From Cupriavidus numazuensis (lineage in GTDB: Bacteria > Pseudomonadota > Gammaproteobacteria > Burkholderiales > Burkholderiaceae), in assembly GCF_905397435.1 (NCBI RefSeq), contig NZ_CAJPVI010000027.1, positions 58,313 through 122,312 of the forward strand: a stretch of 64,000 bases of DNA, given 5' to 3'. Positions 10,521 to 18,241 of this stretch are shown piece after piece. The notes beneath the pieces were generated by a model. The model was not told where the DNA came from and made no database searches. It was given only the letters and a program-made list of their open reading frames with translations. A program made the position numbers and the translations under genes. Each line of letters begins with the position of its first letter. Positions within the stretch are counted from its first letter, which is position 1.

Positions 10521-10714
10521 GACTGCACCTCGAATCCTTTAGAATTATGTCGATTATAAAGGATGCGCGCGGCCCGGCTCAGGCGGGGTGCTGCTGGTTT
10601 TCCCCGAGCGGGAAGGGCAGTTTCAGGCAGTTGCCGGCGCGTTCCTGTCGATTATGCGCGGCATGGCTGCCGCCAATTCACCGGGATTTACCGGTTTCCA
10701 GAGAAGACATTCGG

Positions 10715-12436
10715 ATGAAAGCCTCGCAATTTTTCATTTCCACCCTGAAGGAAGCCCCCGCCGACGCGGAAATCGTGTCGCACAAGCTCATGATGCGCGC
10801 GGGCATGATCAAGAAGCTCGGCGCCGGCATTTACAACTACATGCCGGTGGGCCTGCGCACGATCCGCAAGGTGGAAAACATCGTCCGCGAGGAAATGAAC
10901 CGCGCCGGCGCAGTGGAACTGTCGATGCCCGTGATCCAGCCGGCCGAGCTGTGGCAGGAAACCGGCCGCTGGGACAAGATGGGCCCGGAACTGCTGCGCC
11001 TGAAAGATCGCCACGAGCGCGACTTCGCCGTGCAGCCGACGTCCGAGGAAGTCGTGACGGATATCGCTCGCAGCGAAATCCGCAGCTACAAGCAGCTGCC
11101 GGTCAATTTCTACCAGATCCAGACCAAGTTCCGCGACGAGCGCCGTCCGCGCTTCGGCATCATGCGCGGCCGCGAATTCACGATGAAGGACGCGTATTCG
11201 TTCGACCGTGACGCCGAAGGCCTGAAGAAGTCGTACCAGAACATGTACGACGCGTACGTGCGCATCTTCCAGCGCTTCGGCCTGGAATTCCGCGCCGTGG
11301 CGGCCGACAACGGCGCCATCGGCGGTTCGGGCTCGCACGAATTCCACGTGATCGCCGACACCGGCGAAGACGCCATCGTCTACTGCCCGACGTCCGACTA
11401 CGCCGCCAACATGGAAGCCGCCGAGGCGCTGCCGCTGCTGGCCGAGCGTGCCGCGCCGACCCAGGCGCTGGAAAAGACCTTCACCCCGGAAAAGGTCAAG
11501 TGCGAGCAAGTGGCCGAGTTCCTGGGCATCCCGCTCGAGCGCAACGTCAAGTCGATCGTGCTGGCCAAGGACACCGAGGCCGGCGCCGAGGTCTGGCTGC
11601 TGCTGATCCGCGCCGACCACGAACTGAACGAGGTCAAGGCATCCAAGGTGCCGGGCCTGGCCGACTTCCGCTTCGCCACCGAGAACGAGATCGTCGACGC
11701 CTTCGGCTCGCCCCCCGGCTACCTGGGCCCGATCGACATGAAGAAGCCGGTCAAGGTCGTGGCCGACCGCACCGTCGCCAACATGAGCGATTTCTGCTGC
11801 GGCGCGAACTACCGCGACTACCACTTCACCGGCGTCAACTGGGGCCGCGACCTGCCCGAGCCGATCGTTGCCGACCTGCGCAATGTGGTCGCCGGCGACG
11901 CCTCGCCGGACGGCAAGGGCACGCTGGAAATCTGCCGCGGCATCGAAGTGGGCCACGTGTTCATGCTCGGCACGCGTTATTCCGAGTCGATGAACGCGAC
12001 CTTCCTCGACGAGAACGGCAAGACCCAGCCGATGCAGATGGGCTGCTACGGCATCGGCGTGACCCGTATCCTGGGCGCGGCGATCGAACAGAACTTCGAT
12101 GAGCGCGGCATCATCTGGCCCGCCGCCATCGCCCCGTTCGAGGTCGTGGTGTGCCCGGTCGGCTATGACCGCTCCGAAGCCGTCAAGGCCGAGGCTGACC
12201 GCATCCACGCCGAGCTGCTGGCAGCTGGCGTCGACGTCATCATCGACGACCGCGGCGAGCGCCCGGGCGTGATGTTCGCCGACTGGGAACTGATCGGCGT
12301 GCCGCACCGCGTGGTGGTGGGCGACCGTGGCCTGAAGGAAGGCAAGGTTGAATACCAGGGCCGCCGCGACGCGCAGGCGACACAAGTGGCCGTGGCCGAC
12401 GTGGTCGGCCATGTGCGCGGCCAGGTCGGCAAGTAA
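10715..12436 (+). CDS. proS: Prolyl-tRNA synthetase, bacterial (ProS type 1)
   Basis: Class II aminoacyl-tRNA synthetase that charges tRNA-Pro. 573 aa, starting MKASQFFISTLKEAPADAE, with class II motif 2 around FRDERRPRFGIMRGREF (residues about 137-153), an inserted YbaK-like Ala-editing domain (about 225-405) and the anticodon-binding domain at the C-terminus. The ATG at 10715 matches the family start. A long in-frame upstream extension from 10547 lacks family similarity and was not used. Confidence 0.97.
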   Translation: MKASQFFISTLKEAPADAEIVSHKLMMRAGMIKKLGAGIYNYMPVGLRTIRKVENIVREEMNRAGAVELSMPVIQPAELWQETGRWDKMGPELLRLKDRHERDFAVQPTSEEVVTDIARSEIRSYKQLPVNFYQIQTKFRDERRPRFGIMRGREFTMKDAYSFDRDAEGLKKSYQNMYDAYVRIFQRFGLEFRAVAADNGAIGGSGSHEFHVIADTGEDAIVYCPTSDYAANMEAAEALPLLAERAAPTQALEKTFTPEKVKCEQVAEFLGIPLERNVKSIVLAKDTEAGAEVWLLLIRADHELNEVKASKVPGLADFRFATENEIVDAFGSPPGYLGPIDMKKPVKVVADRTVANMSDFCCGANYRDYHFTGVNWGRDLPEPIVADLRNVVAGDASPDGKGTLEICRGIEVGHVFMLGTRYSESMNATFLDENGKTQPMQMGCYGIGVTRILGAAIEQNFDERGIIWPAAIAPFEVVVCPVGYDRSEAVKAEADRIHAELLAAGVDVIIDDRGERPGVMFADWELIGVPHRVVVGDRGLKEGKVEYQGRRDAQATQVAVADVVGHVRGQVGK

Positions 12437-12440
12437 GCCC

Positions 12441-13166
12441 ATGCGCGCGGCCCGTCTGGTTCGCACGGCTGGCAGCCTGCTGCTGGCCTTTGCCGCCACT
12501 GCCGCGCAGGCTGGCGCGCAGAAGGAAGAAGACCTGGCTGATTCGGTGCGCGGCGCGCTCGCGGCCGCCATCGCCGATTCGCGCCCGGTGCGGCCGGTCT
12601 TTGCCACCGGTGGCGAACGCCTGGCCTACCTGAAATGGCTCGGCGAAATGTCCCACCGGCTCGAAGCCCGCATCCCCGAGCCGCAGATGCGCGTGGAGCT
12701 GATCGAAACCGCCTACTACGAAGCCAAGCGCGCCGGGCTGGAGCCCGCGCTGGTGCTGGGGCTGGTGCAGGTCGAGAGCAACTTCCGCAAGTACGCGATG
12801 AGTTCGGTCGGCGCGCGCGGGCTGATGCAGGTGATGCCGTTCTGGGTCCGCACCATCGGCGACAGCGACCCGCGCAAACTGTTCCACCTGCAGAGCAACC
12901 TGCGTTACGGCTGCACCATCCTGCGCCATTACCTGGACCGGGAGCAGGGCGACCTGTTCCTGGCGCTTGGCCGGTACAACGGCAGCCGAGGGCGGCCGGA
13001 GTACCCCAACGCGGTGCTGGCGGCGTGGAAGCGCTGGCAGTATTCGGAAGCCACGGTCACCGTCGCGGGCGATCCGGAGAACGCGCCGACCCGCCCGCGC
13101 AAGTTGCTGCCCGAGGCGCCCGAACGCAACCCGTTCTCGCCGCAGCGCCTGGCCAATCCGTCATGA
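12441..13166 (+). CDS. Lytic transglycosylase (SLT domain), periplasmic
   Basis: Cleaves peptidoglycan with formation of 1,6-anhydromuramic acid. 241 aa with a signal peptide (residues 1-24, ending AAQAGA). The SLT domain carries the catalytic Glu E112 in VQVESNF, then GLMQVMPFW (127-135) and the ALGRYNGSRG motif. It begins four bases after proS stops and its stop overlaps the next ATG (ATGA), so proS, this gene and the oxygenase look like one transcript. Confidence 0.93.
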   Translation: MRAARLVRTAGSLLLAFAATAAQAGAQKEEDLADSVRGALAAAIADSRPVRPVFATGGERLAYLKWLGEMSHRLEARIPEPQMRVELIETAYYEAKRAGLEPALVLGLVQVESNFRKYAMSSVGARGLMQVMPFWVRTIGDSDPRKLFHLQSNLRYGCTILRHYLDREQGDLFLALGRYNGSRGRPEYPNAVLAAWKRWQYSEATVTVAGDPENAPTRPRKLLPEAPERNPFSPQRLANPS

Positions 13167-14005
13167 CCGTCGACACGCGTCCGGCCGTGGGCAATCCGGG
13201 GTATGCCACCTCGTCGCCGGAGCTCGAACGCTGGCTGGCGCGGCATATTTCCGAGGGCTTTGGCGCCGAGTCGCTGGTGCTGTCGATGCTGCGTTCCGGC
13301 TATGATGCCGCATTCGCGCGCAGCGCAGTGGCCACGGCCATGGGCCATCGTCCGGCTGCTACGGCAGTGCAAACTGCGCCGCGCCAGGCCCGGCGCGAGG
13401 TCCCCGTGCTGTTTTCGCTCCAGTCGCCGAGCATCCGCCTGTACCAGCAGTTGCTCAGCGATGCCGAGTGCGATGCGCTGGTCGAACTCGCACGCGGTCG
13501 CCTTGCGCGTTCGCCGGTGATCAACCCGGACACGGGTGACGAGAACCTGATCGATGCGCGCACCAGCATGGGCGCCATGTTCCAGGTGGGCGAGCATTCG
13601 CTGCTCCAGCGCATCGAAGACCGCATTGCCGCCGTGCTCGGCGTACCCGTCGACCATGGTGAAGGCTTGCAGATCCTCAACTACAAGCCCGGCGGCGAAT
13701 ACCAGCCGCATTTCGACTTCTTCAACCCCAAGCGCCCCGGTGAGGCACGCCAGCTCCGCGTAGGCGGCCAGCGTACCGCGACGCTCGTGATCTACCTGAA
13801 CACGCCGCAGGCGGGCGGTGCCACGGCGTTCCCACGCATCGGGCTTGAAGTGGCGCCCGTGAAGGGCAACGCCGTGTACTTCAGCTACCTGCAGCCCGAT
13901 GGCAAGCTCGACGAGCGCACGCTGCACGCCGGCCTGCCGGTGCAATCGGGCGAAAAATGGATCGCCACCAAGTGGCTGCGTGAGCACCCGTATCGCACGG
14001 GCTAA
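13163..14005 (+). CDS. 2-oxoglutarate/Fe(II)-dependent oxygenase, prolyl 4-hydroxylase-like
   Basis: 280-aa protein with a C-terminal P4Hc domain. Iron ligands are H183 and D185 in QPHFDFF and H255 in TLHAG; K265 (SGEKWIATKW) is placed to bind 2-oxoglutarate. The first 80 residues are a variable helical region. Family members hydroxylate prolines in proteins; the bacterial target here is unknown. ATGA overlap with the lytic transglycosylase gene and position after proS are conserved features worth noting. Confidence 0.9.
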   Translation: MTVDTRPAVGNPGYATSSPELERWLARHISEGFGAESLVLSMLRSGYDAAFARSAVATAMGHRPAATAVQTAPRQARREVPVLFSLQSPSIRLYQQLLSDAECDALVELARGRLARSPVINPDTGDENLIDARTSMGAMFQVGEHSLLQRIEDRIAAVLGVPVDHGEGLQILNYKPGGEYQPHFDFFNPKRPGEARQLRVGGQRTATLVIYLNTPQAGGATAFPRIGLEVAPVKGNAVYFSYLQPDGKLDERTLHAGLPVQSGEKWIATKWLREHPYRTG

Positions 14006-14129
14006 TCAGGACCGGCCCGCCGCACGGCACCATTCCGTCATGGAAGAATTCCGTGAAACTGTACCGGTACTGTACCGTTCGCTGTGACTAGACTGGCAGC
14101 AATCCCCCAATTTTCAGCGGTTGCGTGCC

Positions 14130-14756
14130 ATGGCTTTCCCCGACCTTGTCGCCGGTTCCGGCGTTTTTCTTGCGTTTTCCGCGTTTGCGCTGGTGTCGTC
14201 GATCACGCCCGGTCCCAACAACACCATGGTGCTGGCCTCCGGCGTGAACTTCGGCTTCACGCGGACGATTCCGCATCTGCTCGGCATCAGTAGCGGCTTT
14301 TCGCTGATGGTCGCGCTGGTCGGCCGCGGTCTCGGTTCGATGTTTTCGCACTGGCCGTGGACGTGGCAGGTGCTGCGCATCGCGGCGGGCGCCTACCTGG
14401 TCTGGCTGGCGTGGAAGCTCGCCACCTCAGGCGGTGTGCAGGATCGACAGGTCGCGCGCCCGATGGGCTTCCTGCAGGCGGCCGCGTTCCAGTGGGTCAA
14501 CCCGAAGGCGTGGGTAATGGCGGTGGGAGCGTGCAGTACCTATGTGCTGCACGGCAATGTGTGGCTGAACGTGGCGCTGATGGCCGGCATCTTCGCCGTC
14601 ATCAACCTGCCGAGCGTGGCGATGTGGGCCGTGTTTGGCTCGGCCCTGCGCCGCTGGCTGTCGCAGCCGCGTGTGCTGCGCGTGTTCAATGTGGGAATGG
14701 CGGTGCTGCTGCTGGCGTCGTTGTGGCCGATTCTGGGGGCACACCACGCGGGGTAA
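14130..14756 (+). CDS. LysE/RhtB-family amino-acid exporter
   Basis: 208-aa integral membrane protein with about six hydrophobic segments and the family N-terminal signature SSITPGPNNTMVLASG. The WVNPKAW motif in the middle is also characteristic. Probably exports an amino acid or derivative; the substrate cannot be told from sequence. ATG at 14130 chosen over a TTG at 14121. Convergent with hpt; paired palindromic repeats lie between them. Confidence 0.9.
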   Translation: MAFPDLVAGSGVFLAFSAFALVSSITPGPNNTMVLASGVNFGFTRTIPHLLGISSGFSLMVALVGRGLGSMFSHWPWTWQVLRIAAGAYLVWLAWKLATSGGVQDRQVARPMGFLQAAAFQWVNPKAWVMAVGACSTYVLHGNVWLNVALMAGIFAVINLPSVAMWAVFGSALRRWLSQPRVLRVFNVGMAVLLLASLWPILGAHHAG

Positions 14757-14794
14757 GCGTATCGCCGCGGCACCTCAAACGCCAATTGTTTTCT

Positions 14795-14833
14795 CCCCTC
14801 TCCCGCTTGCGGGAGAGGGGCGGGGGAGAGGGC
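14795..14833. repeat. GC-rich palindromic repeat, copy 1
   Basis: A near-perfect hairpin (CCCCTCTCCCGC TT GCGGGAGAGGGG, 14795-14820) followed by CGGGGGAGAGGGC. It forms an inverted pair with copy 2 at 14877 and recurs at 26061. REP-like and intergenic; it may also act as a terminator between convergent LysE and hpt genes. Confidence 0.8.
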
Positions 14834-14876
14834 GAGAGCTTCAACGAAGTGAAGCTTGTCGCATCGAGATGCGCTG

Positions 14877-14916
14877 GCCCTCTCCCCCAACCCCTCTCCC
14901 GCACGCGGGAGAGGGG
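14877..14916. repeat. GC-rich palindromic repeat, copy 2 (inverted relative to copy 1)
   Basis: GCCCTCTCCCCC-AA followed by the hairpin CCCCTCTCCCGC AC GCGGGAGAGGGG (14891-14916). This is the reverse-complement order of copy 1, so the two form a larger inverted pair about 40 bp apart, like BIME-type REP pairs. Confidence 0.8.
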
Positions 14917-14957
14917 AGTAAGTCGATGGTATTGGGTGAATCCGTCGAACTTGCGCC

Positions 14958-15500
14958 TTACATCAGCGCCCGAATCGTCCCCAGATTCCGCCAGTACCCC
15001 TTCGCATCCATCCCGCAACCAAACACATACCGGTCCGGCACCTGGAACCCGCAGAAGTCCGGGTGCATCGGCTTGAGCTTGGTCAGCGTCTTCTCGCACA
15101 GCACGGCGGCGTGGAATTCCTTCGCGCCCATGTCCATGATGCGCTCGCGGATGGCCGCCATGGTCTCGCCTTCGTCGAGGATGTCGTCGAGCACCAGCAC
15201 CACGCGGTCCTTAACCGATTCACGCGGTGCCACGCGCCACTGCATCTCGCCGCCGACGGTCTTGTTGTTGTAGCGGGACAGGTGGATGTAGTCGAATTCC
15301 AGCGGGAACTGCAGCTTGGGCAACAGCATGCCGGTGAAGACCACCGCGCCGCCCATCACGGACAGCACCAGCGGGAAGGTATCGCCCATCTTCGCGGTGA
15401 TGTCCTTCGCCATGCGGTCCAGCGATGCCTGGACTTCCTGGGCGCTGACGATTTCCTCGGAGTTGGCCCACAGCTCGCGGGCCTGTTCAGCGGTCATCAT
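14958..15500 (-). CDS. hpt: Hypoxanthine(-guanine) phosphoribosyltransferase
   Basis: Purine salvage enzyme that joins hypoxanthine or guanine to PRPP. 180 aa; the PRPP-binding motif VVLVLDDILDEGETM is at about 100-114, with the LSVMGGAVVF loop nearer the start. Betaproteobacterial variant of the type I PRT fold. An ATG-ATG start is at 15500. Lies 49 bp downstream of ffh on the same strand. Confidence 0.9.
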   Translation of the reverse strand: MMTAEQARELWANSEEIVSAQEVQASLDRMAKDITAKMGDTFPLVLSVMGGAVVFTGMLLPKLQFPLEFDYIHLSRYNNKTVGGEMQWRVAPRESVKDRVVLVLDDILDEGETMAAIRERIMDMGAKEFHAAVLCEKTLTKLKPMHPDFCGFQVPDRYVFGCGMDAKGYWRNLGTIRALM

Positions 15501-15549
15501 GATGTGTTTCCTGTTCTTGTCTCTTGCGGGGTAAAACGCCTGGCGTGGA

Positions 15550-16938
15550 TCAGCGGTTGAAGAGGCCCTTCATGCCGCCCTTCATCGCACCCATCTGGCG
15601 CATCATCTTCATCATGCCGCCGCCCTTGAGCTTCTTCATCATGCCTTGCATCTGGTCGAACTGGTTCAGCAGGCGGTTCACTTCCTGCACCGGCACGCCC
15701 GCGCCCGCGGCGATGCGGCGCTTGCGGCTGGCCTTGATCAGCTCGGGCTTGGCGCGCTCGGCGGCCGTCATGCTGTTGATGATGCCTTCCATGCGGCGCA
15801 CCTGCTTTTCCGCCTGATCCATATTGGCGCCCTGGGCCTGCTGCGCGAACTGCGCGGGCAGCTTGTCGACCAGGCTGCCGAGACCGCCCATCTTCTTCAT
15901 CTGGCCGATCTGGGCCTTGAAGTCTTCCAGGTCGAAGCCGCCGGTCTTCTTGATCTTCTTGGCCAGCTTCTCGGCGGCGTCCATGTCCACGCCGCGCTGG
16001 GCTTCCTCGACCAGCGCGAGGATGTCGCCCATGCCCAGGATGCGCTGGGCCATGCGGTCGGGGTAGAACGGCTCCAGGCCGTCGTGCTTTTCGCCGACAC
16101 CGACGAACTTGATCGGCCGGCCGGTGACATGGCGTACCGACAGCGCGGCACCGCCGCGCGCATCGCCGTCCAGCTTGGTCAGCACCACGCCGGTCAGCGG
16201 CAGCGTGTCATTGAAGGCCTTGGCGGTGTTGACCGCGTCCTGGCCGAGCATGGCGTCGACCACGAACAGCGTTTCGGCCGGCTTCAGCTCGCCGTGCAGC
16301 GCGGCGATTTCCTGCATCATCGCCTCGTCGATACCCAGACGGCCCGCCGTATCGACGATCAGCACGTCGTGGTAGTGCTTGCGCGCCCAGTCCACCGCCG
16401 CGCGGGCGATGTCGACCGGCTTCTGGTCGGGCTGGGACGGGAAGAACTCGGCGCCGACCTGCTCGGACACCGTCTTCAGCTGGGCGATAGCGGCCGGACG
16501 GTAGACGTCACACGAGACCGTCAGGACTTTCTTCTTCTTGTTCTCTTTAAGCCACTTGGCCAGCTTGCCGACGGTGGTCGTCTTACCGGCACCTTGCAGG
16601 CCCGCCATCAGGATGATCGCGGGCGGCTGCACCGCCAGGTTCAGCTCGGCGCCCTTGCCGGCGACAGCTTCCTCGCCGCCGATCACCGTGGTCAGCTCGC
16701 GCTGGACCACGCCGACCAGGGCCTGGCCCGGGGTGAGGCTGGAAACCACTTCCTCGCCCATCGCCTTTTCCTTGACGCGGGCGATGAATTCGCGGACGAC
16801 CGGTAGCGCCACGTCGGCCTCGAGCATGGCCAGGCGCACTTCGCGCAGCATTTCGGCGGTATTGGCCTCGGTCAGGCGGGCCTCGCCGCGCATGGTCTTG
16901 ACGACCCGCGCCAGGCGTTGAGTGAGATTGTCCAGCAT
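15550..16938 (-). CDS. ffh: Signal recognition particle protein Ffh
   Basis: SRP54 GTPase that binds signal sequences and 4.5S RNA and targets ribosomes to the membrane. 462 aa: N domain (1-90), G domain with GLQGAGKTTTVGKLA (about 107), DTAGRL and TKLDGDARGG, then the Met-rich M domain (about 300-460) ending in MKKLKGGGMMKMMRQMG. ATG at 16938. Divergent from the ccsA-like gene. Confidence 0.98.
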   Translation of the reverse strand: MLDNLTQRLARVVKTMRGEARLTEANTAEMLREVRLAMLEADVALPVVREFIARVKEKAMGEEVVSSLTPGQALVGVVQRELTTVIGGEEAVAGKGAELNLAVQPPAIILMAGLQGAGKTTTVGKLAKWLKENKKKKVLTVSCDVYRPAAIAQLKTVSEQVGAEFFPSQPDQKPVDIARAAVDWARKHYHDVLIVDTAGRLGIDEAMMQEIAALHGELKPAETLFVVDAMLGQDAVNTAKAFNDTLPLTGVVLTKLDGDARGGAALSVRHVTGRPIKFVGVGEKHDGLEPFYPDRMAQRILGMGDILALVEEAQRGVDMDAAEKLAKKIKKTGGFDLEDFKAQIGQMKKMGGLGSLVDKLPAQFAQQAQGANMDQAEKQVRRMEGIINSMTAAERAKPELIKASRKRRIAAGAGVPVQEVNRLLNQFDQMQGMMKKLKGGGMMKMMRQMGAMKGGMKGLFNR

Positions 16939-17031
16939 GGCAGGAATGGGGGAAGAAAGGGCTGTGTTGCGGCCTCTGTTACCGCGTTAGCCGCCCGCCA
17001 CTGGCAGGAGGCACTAAGGTAAACTGCGCAA

Positions 17032-17979
17032 ATGGTCATTGTACTGTATGCCCTGACGGCACTTCTTTATTGCGGCCTGGCCTTGCACGGCTGGGCAACG
17101 CGCAATCCGCGGCTCGCCGCCGCCGGCGGTCCCGCTGGCGGCTCGGCATCGGCCGTACTGACGGCCAACGGCGGGCCCGCGAGCCTGGCCTCGGGGCGCA
17201 GCGAGGCGCAGCCCGGCTGGTGGCACCTGCTGATGGCGGGCGTGCTGGCCAGCCACGGCCTGCTGCTGCACGAGACCATCTTCCCGGCCGACCGCATGGT
17301 GTTCGGCTTCGCCTTTGCTTTGTCGGCCATGCTGTGGCTCGGCGTGGGCATCTACTGGATCGAAAGCTTCTTCTTCTCGCTGGCCGGGCTGGGGCTGATC
17401 GTGATCCCGGTGGCACTCGTCGCCAGCCTGATGCCGCTGGCATTCCCGGGCTCGCAGATCCTGGGCTACGCCGCGCAGCCGCTGTTCAAGCTGCATTTCA
17501 TCATCGCCAACGTCGCCTATGGCCTGTTCACGCTGGCGGCGTTCCACGCGTTCCTGATGCTGTTGGCCGAACGCCGCCTGCACGGCTTCAAGCACGCGCC
17601 GGCGCGCCCGGGCAATGGCAAGGCCAAGGCGCCGGCCGAGCAGTGGCTGGGCCGCTGGCTGGACCTGCTGCCGCCGCTGCTGACGCTCGAAAAGCTGCTG
17701 TTCCGGCTGATCGGCGCCGGCTTCGTGCTGCTGACGCTGACCATTGCCTCCGGCCTGCTGTTCTCCGAAGAACTGTTCGGCCGCGCGTTCCGGCTCGACC
17801 ACAAGACCGTGTTCGCGCTGATTTCCTGGGCGATGTTCGGCGGCATCCTGGCCGGGCGGCTTTTCCGCGGCTGGCGCGGCCGCGTGGCGCTGCGCTGGGT
17901 CATTGCCTCGTTCGGCATCCTGCTGCTGGCCTATGTCGGCAGCCGCTTCGTGATTGAAGTGATCCTGCACCGGCTCTGA
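17032..17979 (+). CDS. CcsA/YpjD-like cytochrome c assembly family membrane protein
   Basis: 315-aa protein with about eight hydrophobic segments and the CcsA/CcmC-type core, including LHFIIANVAYGLFTLAAFHAFLM and RLDHKTVFALISWAMFGGIL with conserved histidines that may touch haem. In this group it sits beside ffh and before the PP0621-type gene and pilS. A haem or cytochrome c maturation role is inferred from the family; E. coli YpjD (CorE) has instead been linked to metal export. Seven bases separate it from the next gene. Confidence 0.85.
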   Translation: MVIVLYALTALLYCGLALHGWATRNPRLAAAGGPAGGSASAVLTANGGPASLASGRSEAQPGWWHLLMAGVLASHGLLLHETIFPADRMVFGFAFALSAMLWLGVGIYWIESFFFSLAGLGLIVIPVALVASLMPLAFPGSQILGYAAQPLFKLHFIIANVAYGLFTLAAFHAFLMLLAERRLHGFKHAPARPGNGKAKAPAEQWLGRWLDLLPPLLTLEKLLFRLIGAGFVLLTLTIASGLLFSEELFGRAFRLDHKTVFALISWAMFGGILAGRLFRGWRGRVALRWVIASFGILLLAYVGSRFVIEVILHRL

Positions 17980-17986
17980 GACCGCC

Positions 17987-18241
17987 ATGGCAAGAATCTT
18001 CATCCTGCTGGCCGTGGTGCTGGGGGTGTTCTGGTGGCTGCGCTCCCGCGCCGAAGCGCAGCGCGAGCAAGCCTCCCGCGCGGCTCGCCCGGCGCCTGCT
18101 CCGCGTGACGACCAGGCCGAGACCATGGTCCAGTGCGCGCAATGCGGCGTGCACCTGCCCCAGAGCGAGGCCATTGCCTGGCGCGGCCTGCATTACTGCC
18201 GGCGCAGCCACCTGCCCGACGACAGCGGCGACCGCGCATGA
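17987..18241 (+). CDS. PP0621-family small protein
   Basis: 84 aa: one N-terminal transmembrane helix (IFILLAVVLGVFWWL), a basic linker, then a CxxC (VQCAQCGVHLPQSEA) and a later Cys (LHYCRRSHLPD) that may bind zinc. The layout matches the PP0621 family found next to pilS in beta- and gammaproteobacteria; its function is unknown. It overlaps the pilS start by ATGA. Confidence 0.85.
   Translation: MARIFILLAVVLGVFWWLRSRAEAQREQASRAARPAPAPRDDQAETMVQCAQCGVHLPQSEAIAWRGLHYCRRSHLPDDSGDRA

Noticed and set aside
10688..12607. 639-codon minus-strand frame opposite proS
   Set aside because: Antisense shadow of proS; no recognisable domain.
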